A stretch of DNA of 64,000 nt, from contig NZ_KB893717.1 of NCBI RefSeq assembly GCF_000374165.1, forward strand, positions 1 to 64,000, read 5' to 3'. This document shows positions 58,107-64,000 of the stretch, piece after piece. The stretch comes from Parafrankia elaeagni. GTDB lineage: Bacteria; Actinomycetota; Actinomycetes; Frankiales; Frankiaceae. Made by a program: the position numbers and the translations under genes. The notes under the pieces were generated by a model, which did not search any database, was not told the origin of the DNA, and saw nothing but the letters and a program-made list of their open reading frames with translations. Within the stretch, counting starts at the first letter, position 1; every line of letters starts with the position of its first letter.

Positions 58107-59228
58107 TCAGGCGCCGAGAACCGGCAGACCGAGGGACGCGGTCTTTGCGAAGGCCACAGCGAAGAACACAGCGATGAGCGCAAGCACGCCCGCCGCCTGT
58201 ACCGGCGCGCGCCGCGCCGGTACATAGGCGTAGATCAGCCCCACCAGCGCACCGGCGGCCAGGCCGCCGATGTGCCCCCAGCGATCGATGTTGTTCAGGG
58301 TGAACGTGATCGCGAAGTTGAGCACGATCAGGATCAGGATCTGGGTCGTGTCGGTCCGCATTCGCCGGGCGATCACGTAGAAGGCGCCGAAGAAGCCGAA
58401 GATGGCGGTCGACGCGCCGAGGGAGTACGCATCCAGGCCGTTCACCACGTAGCTCAGCACGTTCCCACCCACCGCGCCGGCGAGGAAGAGCCCGACGAGC
58501 CGCACCCGCCCGATGATCGCCTCGAGCTGGTAGCCCAACACGAACAGGGCGTACAGGTTCACCAGGATGTGCAGGTAGTGGCCGTGCAGGAAGGCGGCGC
58601 TGACGAGGCGGTAGTACTGGCCGTGCAGGGCGACGTCCACACCGCTGAGCAGGAAGTCCTGGCTGAACCGGTTGACGTCGTTCGCGTTGCGACTGAGCCC
58701 GGGCAGGTCCTGCAGGACGTAGGCGACAACGCACAGGCCGAGGAGAATCTGGGTGACCAGCCCCTGCCGGCCGGCCCGCCGCCGCGCCCCGAAGCTCGCG
58801 CGGTCGCCGGAGCGACGGGCCGGGCCCTGCCGGTCCGAGCCGGCACCGGACTCCTCGGGGCAGTGGAAGCCGACCGCCGCCGGACGCATGCAGTCCGGGC
58901 AGATCGGCCGCCCGCACCGCTGACAGGAGACGTAGGTTTCCCGCTCCGGGTGGCGATAGCAGTGCGGAAGGTGCGGTGGCCCCGCGGGCGGCGGGCTCCC
59001 GGCCACCGGGCCGGGCGGGCCGGCGGGCGCGGGCCCACCCGGCTGCCCGGGCCCACCGGACTGGCCGGGCCCACCGGACTGGCCGGGCTGCCCGGGCAGA
59101 ACCGGCTGTTCCGGGTGGCCGGAGATGACCGGACCGCCCGGTGGGAGGGGCCGACTCCACTGCCCAGGCTCGTCGGCGCGCGGTGCGGGAGCGCCGCGTT
59201 CCGCGTCACCTGCCGGCGGATGCGTCAC
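58107..59228 (-). CDS. Rhomboid-family intramembrane protease with N-terminal zinc-ribbon-like motif
   Basis: A 373-residue serine protease of the membrane. Residues 1-85 are Pro/Gly-rich. A CYRHPERETYVSCQRCGRP segment, then ICPDC and GFHCPEE, looks like a B-box zinc ribbon near 86-122. Six or seven membrane segments start near 155. The catalytic Ser is in LGASTAIFGFFGA, and the His is in RWGHIGGLAAGALVGLIYAY. The usual motif GASGAIFG has Thr instead of Gly after Ser. The start is ATG 59228. It is 83 bp downstream of ppiA's start side and on the same strand. Confidence 0.9.
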   Translation of the reverse strand: MTHPPAGDAERGAPAPRADEPGQWSRPLPPGGPVISGHPEQPVLPGQPGQSGGPGQSGGPGQPGGPAPAGPPGPVAGSPPPAGPPHLPHCYRHPERETYVSCQRCGRPICPDCMRPAAVGFHCPEESGAGSDRQGPARRSGDRASFGARRRAGRQGLVTQILLGLCVVAYVLQDLPGLSRNANDVNRFSQDFLLSGVDVALHGQYYRLVSAAFLHGHYLHILVNLYALFVLGYQLEAIIGRVRLVGLFLAGAVGGNVLSYVVNGLDAYSLGASTAIFGFFGAFYVIARRMRTDTTQILILIVLNFAITFTLNNIDRWGHIGGLAAGALVGLIYAYVPARRAPVQAAGVLALIAVFFAVAFAKTASLGLPVLGA

Positions 59229-59311
59229 AGCCGGCCCCGCCGCACCGCGGCACCGCGATCATGACAGGCCGCCACGCACGCCACCCCCGCCCTCATGATC
59301 GTTTCGAAGCC

Positions 59312-59839
59312 TCAGACGGGCCGGGTGTCGATGACGATCTCGTTGATCACCACGTCGGTCAACGGACGGTCCTGCGCGCCCGTCTGGGCCTTGCCGATCG
59401 CGTCCACGACCTCGGTGCCCCGGGCGACCTCACCGAAGATCGTGTGCTTGCGGTTCAGCCAGTCGGTGGCGGCCGTGGTGATGAAGAACTGGGAACCGTT
59501 CGTGCCCGGACCGGCGTTCGCCATCGCGAGCAGGTACGGGCGGTTGAACTGCAGGTCCGGGTGGAACTCGTCGGCGAACTTGTAGCCGGGGCCGCCGCGA
59601 CCGTTACCCAGCGGGTCACCACCCTGGATCATGAAGTTCGGGATCACCCGGTGGAAGATCGTTCCGCTGTACAGCGGAACGCCGGTCTTCTTCTCGCCGG
59701 TCTGCGGGTCGGCCCACTCCCGGCTCCCGGTGGCAAGCCCGACGAAGTTCTTGACCGTCTTCGGGGCATGATCGGGAAACAGCCTGACCTCGATGTCGCC
59801 CTGAGTCGTGCGCAGCGTCGCGTACAGCTCCTCGGCCAT
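59312..59839 (-). CDS. ppiA: Peptidyl-prolyl cis-trans isomerase (cyclophilin), PpiA type
   Basis: A 175-residue cyclophilin. It has [40 protein letters not shown] with the catalytic Arg and Phe, and [19 protein letters not shown]. No signal peptide is seen, so it is cytosolic. The start is ATG 59839 with GAAGGCAGG upstream; the longer ATG 59869 adds ten Arg-rich residues and is unlikely. Together with the rhomboid and PH genes it forms the far half of the conserved block. Confidence 0.94.
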   Translation of the reverse strand: MAEELYATLRTTQGDIEVRLFPDHAPKTVKNFVGLATGSREWADPQTGEKKTGVPLYSGTIFHRVIPNFMIQGGDPLGNGRGGPGYKFADEFHPDLQFNRPYLLAMANAGPGTNGSQFFITTAATDWLNRKHTIFGEVARGTEVVDAIGKAQTGAQDRPLTDVVINEIVIDTRPV

Positions 59840-60147
59840 GAGCCTGCCTTCTCTCCGTCTTTTCGGCACGTACCTCTTGTCTCGCCCGATCGTATGCCGG
59901 GCTCACGACGACAGCGGCCACCGCCGATCCCACCGGACACCCTCGCCGGACAGCATCGGGCATGTGTCGCAAGCGTAGGTGACACGACCCGAGGGCCCGT
60001 CACGTTGTAACGGCCAACGGACGGGGTACGGGACACTGCACAGATCTTGACGGCGCGTTTCACCCGGGTGGGGCTTCGGGCGCCTGCCGCACGGCACGCC
60101 TTCACCTCCGATCGCGACATCAACGACGCAGTCAGCGAAGGGAAGCC

Positions 60148-60858
60148 ATGAGCACGACACTCAAGGACAGGCTCGCGCACGTCACAGAGGCCGCGCCGGT
60201 GAGCGGGATCCCGGGCGCCGCGCGCAACGTGGCTGATCGCGCCGGCGCCGCCGCTACGAAGGCCGCGGTGAAGGCGGGCAGTACCGCCGGATCCGCCGCA
60301 CATGCGACCCGTGGTGCCGGAAGCACACTGGCGCACCGGGTCTCCGACGTCTCCAGCACCGGTGGGAGCGTCGCCGGTAAGGCGGCCAGCCGGGCCGCCG
60401 GCAAGGCCTCGGAGGCGTCGGGCCGTACCGCGCGGCGGATCGAGAAGGCACGTTCGAGCGCGGAGATCTCGGCGGAGCGGGCACGGATGGCGACCGAGCT
60501 GCGCCTGGAGAAGACACGCTCACGCCGCGCCGTCCGCTCGGAGTCGAAGGCCCGGGCGCAGGCCGACCGGGCCCAGGAGCTGCTGGAGAAGCGGCTGGCG
60601 AAGGCAGAGCACCGGCTCGCCCGGGTCCACCGTCGGCGGCGGCGCGGCTTCGTCACTCTGCTGCTCGTCGGCAGCGGCGCCGCGGCGGCGGTCGCCGCCC
60701 GCCGTTACCTGGCCTCCGCCGATGCCGAGGACACCACCGCCCAGCCCGTCCCGCCGGTCCGGAGCAACATCACCGAGGGCGTCGGGCCGGAGGTGACGTC
60801 CGGTATGGAGGAGATGCCCGGCGTGGACGCCATGACCGAGGCCGGCCGGCACACCTGA
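60148..60858 (+). CDS. Ala-rich hypothetical protein with coiled coil and one membrane segment
   Basis: A 236-residue protein of unknown function. Residues 1-95 are Ala/Gly/Ser/Thr-rich and amphipathic (PVSGIPGAARNVADRAGAAA), like LEA or phasin-type helices. A charged coiled coil covers about 96-165 (RRIEKARSSAEISAERARMA and AQELLEKRLAKAEHRLARVH). A membrane segment FVTLLLVGSGAAAAVAARRY lies near 169-188, and an acidic tail follows. The start is ATG 60148 with GAAGGGAAG. It may coat a membrane or the nucleoid; this is only a suggestion. Confidence 0.7.
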   Translation: MSTTLKDRLAHVTEAAPVSGIPGAARNVADRAGAAATKAAVKAGSTAGSAAHATRGAGSTLAHRVSDVSSTGGSVAGKAASRAAGKASEASGRTARRIEKARSSAEISAERARMATELRLEKTRSRRAVRSESKARAQADRAQELLEKRLAKAEHRLARVHRRRRRGFVTLLLVGSGAAAAVAARRYLASADAEDTTAQPVPPVRSNITEGVGPEVTSGMEEMPGVDAMTEAGRHT

Positions 60859-60882
60859 CCGAGCCGGCTCCGCGGAGCCGCG

Positions 60883-60909
60883 CGGCCCCGGGGGCAGGCC
60901 TCGGGGCCG
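60883..60909. terminator. Hairpin between the Ala-rich and GMC genes
   Basis: An 8-bp stem CGGCCCCG / CGGGGCCG with an 11-base loop. It lies between two convergent genes and could serve both. There is no T run. Confidence 0.45.
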
Positions 60910-60922
60910 GGCCAAGGTCAGG

Positions 60923-62677
60923 TCAGGTCACCGTGTAGTGCCCGGGCGCGCCGGCCGGCACGGCCGGGTGGGACGGTGCCACCGGGGCGACCCGCCGATA
61001 CGGCGCTCCCTGCGGGGGCCGCGGGTCGGCGTCGCCCCGGTTCGGCCAGAACGCCATGGCCCGTTCAGCCATCGCTGTGATGGTCAGCGACGGGTTGACC
61101 CCCAGGTTCGCCGGCACCGCCGCACCGTCGACGACATGCAGACCCGGATGACCGAACACCCGATGGTAGGGGTCTATCACTCCACGCGACGGATCTTCGG
61201 ACAGCGCCGCCCCACCGAGAATGTGCGCGGTGATCGGGACGTTCGCCAGTTCCGTGATCACCCCGCCGGCGTGGCCCCCCATCCGTTCGGCGACCAGCCG
61301 CGCCGCCTGGTTGCCCTCGGGAATCCAGGTCGGGCTCGGCTCACCGTGACCGGCCCGGCTGGTCAGCCAGGAGGTCCCGAACGGGCCCCGACGCCGACGG
61401 ACCGTCAGCGAGTTGTCCCGTGACTGCATCACCAGGGCGATCATGGTCCGCTCCGACCAGCGCCACGGCACCCCCAGCAGGGCGAGGTACGGACGTCGCG
61501 CCACCGCTCTCAGGAAGGCCACCCAGCGAGGGAGCCGGCCGCCGCCGTCCGTCATCGCGCCCGACAGCAGTGCCATGAGATTGCTGCCGCGGCCATAACG
61601 GACGGGCTCCACATGCGTGTGGTCGTTCGGGTAGAACGACGAGGTGATCGCCACTCCGCGGGCGATGCGGCCGTCCGGCAGCGGCCTGGTCGCACCGAGG
61701 ATGGCCTCGGAGTTCGTCCTGGTCAGGTGGCCCAGGCGCGGCGACAGATCCGGTAGCTGACCGCCGTCCCGCATCGCCAGCAGCAGGCGCTGCGTACCCA
61801 GGGCGCCCGCGGCGAACACGACCTGCCGCGCCGTCCAGTGGCCCGCGCCGCGGTCACCCGGGCGCCGGGCGCCGGTACGTGCTGTCTGGATCTCGTAGCC
61901 GCCGCGGCCGTCGGGCCGGACCCCTCGCACAGTGGTGTCCGGCACCACCCGGGCACCACACTGTTCGGCCAGGTAAAGGTAGTTGCGGTCGAGGGTGTTC
62001 TTGGCGCCGCGGCGGCAGCCGGTCATGCACTCGCCGCACTCCACGCAGCCGGTGCGGCTGGGCCCGGCCCCGCCGAAGTACGGGTCCGGCACGGTGACCC
62101 CGGGTTCACGCCGGCCGTCGCGGCCGAAGAAGACACCGACGTCGGTCAGCCGGAAGGTGTCGCCGACACCCATGTCGTGCGCGACTGCCTGGAAGACCTC
62201 GTCGGCCATGGACATCGACGGGTTCCGGGTGGCGCCGAGCATGCGCTCGGCCTGGTCGTAGTACGGCGCCAGCTCCGCCCGCCAGTCCGTGACACCGGCC
62301 CACTGCGGATCCGTGTAGAAGGCGTCCAGCGGACGGTACAGCGTGTTCGCGTACACCACGGACCCGCCGCCGACGGCCGCGCCGGACAGGACGAGCACCC
62401 GCCCCAGCAGCGTGATCCGCTGGATGCCGTGGCAGCCGAGGCGAGGCAGCCACAGGTACCGGCGGATGTCCCAGCTCGTCTTCGGCAGCGTCGCCGGGCT
62501 GAACCGGCGACCGGCCTCGATCACCGTGACCCGGTAGCCCTTCTCCGCCAGGCGCAGCGCGGCGACGCTCCCTCCGAATCCGCTCCCGACCACGAGGACG
62601 TCGCAGTCGTTCCCCGCGGCCGCCCAGGCCCGTTCGGTGTCGTCGCCGCCCATGGAACCCATCATGCCGCTGCACAC
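60923..62677 (-). CDS. GMC-type flavoprotein oxidoreductase (cholesterol oxidase-like, ChoD group) with ferredoxin-like Cys motif
   Basis: A 584-residue FAD enzyme. The Rossmann motif DVLVVGSGFGGSVAALRLAE lies near residue 25; VLVLSGAAVGGGSVVYANTL follows. A C-x2-C-x2-C-x3-C cluster (CVECGECMTGC) lies near 212-222. The C-terminal GMC part has ITAHILGGAALSEDPSRGVI and HPGLHVVDGAAVPANLGVNP. The group is annotated as cholesterol oxidase, but its substrate is uncertain. The start is taken as GTG 62677; ATG 62665 is equally possible because no clear ribosome-binding site is seen. Confidence 0.86.
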   Translation of the reverse strand: MCSGMMGSMGGDDTERAWAAAGNDCDVLVVGSGFGGSVAALRLAEKGYRVTVIEAGRRFSPATLPKTSWDIRRYLWLPRLGCHGIQRITLLGRVLVLSGAAVGGGSVVYANTLYRPLDAFYTDPQWAGVTDWRAELAPYYDQAERMLGATRNPSMSMADEVFQAVAHDMGVGDTFRLTDVGVFFGRDGRREPGVTVPDPYFGGAGPSRTGCVECGECMTGCRRGAKNTLDRNYLYLAEQCGARVVPDTTVRGVRPDGRGGYEIQTARTGARRPGDRGAGHWTARQVVFAAGALGTQRLLLAMRDGGQLPDLSPRLGHLTRTNSEAILGATRPLPDGRIARGVAITSSFYPNDHTHVEPVRYGRGSNLMALLSGAMTDGGGRLPRWVAFLRAVARRPYLALLGVPWRWSERTMIALVMQSRDNSLTVRRRRGPFGTSWLTSRAGHGEPSPTWIPEGNQAARLVAERMGGHAGGVITELANVPITAHILGGAALSEDPSRGVIDPYHRVFGHPGLHVVDGAAVPANLGVNPSLTITAMAERAMAFWPNRGDADPRPPQGAPYRRVAPVAPSHPAVPAGAPGHYTVT

Positions 62678-62722
62678 GGAGCGTCGCCGAGACCCGAGGC
62701 GGGGCCGAGTACGGCGGCGGGC

Positions 62723-64000
62723 TCACACCCCCGCTGTCGGCTCCGCCTCCGGCGCTTCGGTATCCGCGCCCTGCCCCGCCCTGACCGGCGGCGCCGCCAC
62801 CACGGCCGCGTCCGCGTCCGCGGTGATCTCCGTCACCTTGGTCGTCACAGCCTGGAGTCGCACCTCTTCAAGATCACGAGCTTCCTGCCTGTCCTTGGCT
62901 TCCTGTTTCTCCCGGGCTTCCTGTTTCTCCCGGGCTTCCTGGGCGCCCGCCGCCGCAGCGGCAGCGATGGCGGCCAGGTCGGGAGGCGGAGGCGGCGGCA
63001 GATCCGCCGAAACCGTCGGCCTGGTCGGGGGATCCGGCTCGCGCCCAGGACCAGCTGGCTGCGCTGGCGCTGGCGCTGGCGCTGGCTCGGGCTCGGGCTC
63101 GGGGAGGGCAGCTTTCGCAGGCACGGGTTTCGAGACGGCGGATTTCGGCGGCGTCAGTTGTGTGCCGGCGCCCTGCGCCGGGGGACCGGGCTGCTCCTGG
63201 CCGCCCGGCGGTGACGCAGCCGAGGGCGCGGTCTGTTTCCTGGTCGCCGCGGTGGTCACCGACGTCACCGGACCGAGTGGGCTGTCCGACGGTCGGGGAC
63301 CCGGCCGGGCCGGCCGGTCCGGCATGGCCTGCCAGCCCAGGCATGAACGACAACTGCACTGGGTGACACCACGCGGCAGCCGGTCCATCCGCCAACGGAT
63401 GTTGTCCACAACCCCGTCTCCGTTGACCCACACCCCGGTCGCGACGAAGTTGACCAGGTGGGTGGCCAGCTCGACCGGAGCCCAGGTGCCGTCGGAGAGC
63501 ACATCGAAGACCTGCTGGCGCAGCACGTCGAAATCCTCGGCTGGCCCGCGGAGCAGGCTGGCAAGCGTGTCGATCACCTGCCCGGTGGCTGTCCACAGCT
63601 CCGCGGTCTCCGGATCAAGTTCCGGTTCCGGTTCCGGTTCGGGCGCCGGAGTCGGCTGGGCCGCTTCCTGCGCCGGAGGCGGACTGCCCAGGCCGACGGC
63701 GGCGTCCGGCGGAACCACGGGTGACGGGGCCGGATGCCGCGGGTTCTCGGCGGCCCGGCGGTTCGTCGTCGCCTCCTCGCCCGCGGACCGCGGACCCGGT
63801 GTCCGTAGTGCCGTCGGCTCACCGACCGGCACGGTCCCGCCTGGTGTGCCCGGGGCGGAGACTCCTCCGGCCGGGTCCTGCGCGGTGGAGATCCCCTCGA
63901 CGGCGATGCCCTCGACGAACCCACCACGGGACGGCGCGGCCTCGGCCGGTGCGCTCACCGTTGGTGCCGCAGCCGTGGCCGCCAGCGGTCCGCCCGCGAC
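62723..64000 (-). CDS. Proline-rich hypothetical protein, open to the right edge
   Basis: No stop is met between the last visible start (GTG 63958) and the window end, so the true start may lie outside. From 63958 it would have 411 residues. A conserved-looking core (ELWTATGQVIDTLASLLRGP, EDFDVLRQQVFDVLSDGTWA, RWRMDRLPRGVTQCSCRSC) is flanked by Pro/Ala/Glu-rich arms. A coiled-coil repeat (AREKQEAREKQEAKDRQEAR) lies near the C-terminus. A CSCRSC triplet suggests metal binding. I do not recognise the family; the core looks like a lineage-specific actinobacterial domain. Confidence 0.55.
   Translation of the reverse strand, partial: VAGGPLAATAAAPTVSAPAEAAPSRGGFVEGIAVEGISTAQDPAGGVSAPGTPGGTVPVGEPTALRTPGPRSAGEEATTNRRAAENPRHPAPSPVVPPDAAVGLGSPPPAQEAAQPTPAPEPEPEPELDPETAELWTATGQVIDTLASLLRGPAEDFDVLRQQVFDVLSDGTWAPVELATHLVNFVATGVWVNGDGVVDNIRWRMDRLPRGVTQCSCRSCLGWQAMPDRPARPGPRPSDSPLGPVTSVTTAATRKQTAPSAASPPGGQEQPGPPAQGAGTQLTPPKSAVSKPVPAKAALPEPEPEPAPAPAPAQPAGPGREPDPPTRPTVSADLPPPPPPDLAAIAAAAAAGAQEAREKQEAREKQEAKDRQEARDLEEVRLQAVTTKVTEITADADAAVVAAPPVRAGQGADTEAPEAEPTAGV

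Overview
The window is high-GC actinobacterial DNA (GTG starts are common, genes often overlap by ATGA or GTGA, proteins are rich in Ala, Gly, Pro and Arg). Gene content and order fit a Frankia-like member of the Frankiales. Genus is inferred from layout, not from a marker gene. The density of in-frame short tandem repeats and disordered Pro/Arg linkers is striking throughout.

Region 1 (1-3.1 kb): the 5' end of a transposase-like gene runs off the left edge. It is followed by a monocistronic groEL under two tandem CIRCE operators with a strong terminator, then a Uma2-type nuclease gene. Region 2 (3.1-11.4 kb, minus strand): an XPB/ERCC3-type helicase and its helicase-associated partner, a membrane protein, then a tightly overlapped folate operon (GNAT-folP-folB-folK-DUF3180). 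Region 3 (12-21.6 kb): a TPR-like protein, a phosphotransferase, larB, a MinD/ParA-type ATPase with a long proline-rich N-terminus, a geranylgeranyl-reductase-type flavoprotein, a SEC-C protein, an FAD amine-oxidase-like protein and an anti-sigma-type ATPase.

Region 4 (21.7-34.1 kb): purQ and purL with an osmoprotectant-type lipoprotein gene between them. Next come DUF3027, an MFS protein, futalosine-pathway menaquinone genes mqnB and mqnD, rhodanese, a displaced purS on the opposite strand, a HAD-LarE fusion and a cold-shock protein. LarB and LarE imply synthesis of the nickel-pincer cofactor. PurS, PurQ and PurL together make FGAM synthetase. Region 5 (34.4-37.5 kb): a Ser/Thr kinase with a DUF4352 sensor, an exported HNH lipoprotein and tRNA-Leu(CAG).

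Region 6 (37.6-49.9 kb) is the classical actinobacterial cell-division and signalling block fhaA-fhaB-pstP-rodA-pbpA-pknA-pknB, followed by pabA/trpG, DUF881 and crgA. It couples Ser/Thr phosphorylation to lateral and septal peptidoglycan synthesis. The rest of this block (PH-domain protein, rhomboid, ppiA; 57.6-59.8 kb) is separated from crgA by about 7.7 kb of accessory genes: a GH15 glucanohydrolase, a PIG-L deacetylase, a SAM methyltransferase and a divergent 1041-residue AfsR/BTAD regulator. Region 7 (60.1-64 kb): an Ala-rich membrane protein, a cholesterol-oxidase-like GMC flavoprotein with a ferredoxin-like cysteine motif, and a proline-rich protein open to the right edge.

The best candidate for an undescribed system is the regulator/methyltransferase/deacetylase cassette at 52.2-57.6 kb. 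The HAD-LarE fusion and the rearranged purine genes are next. No CRISPR array, rRNA or prophage was seen.
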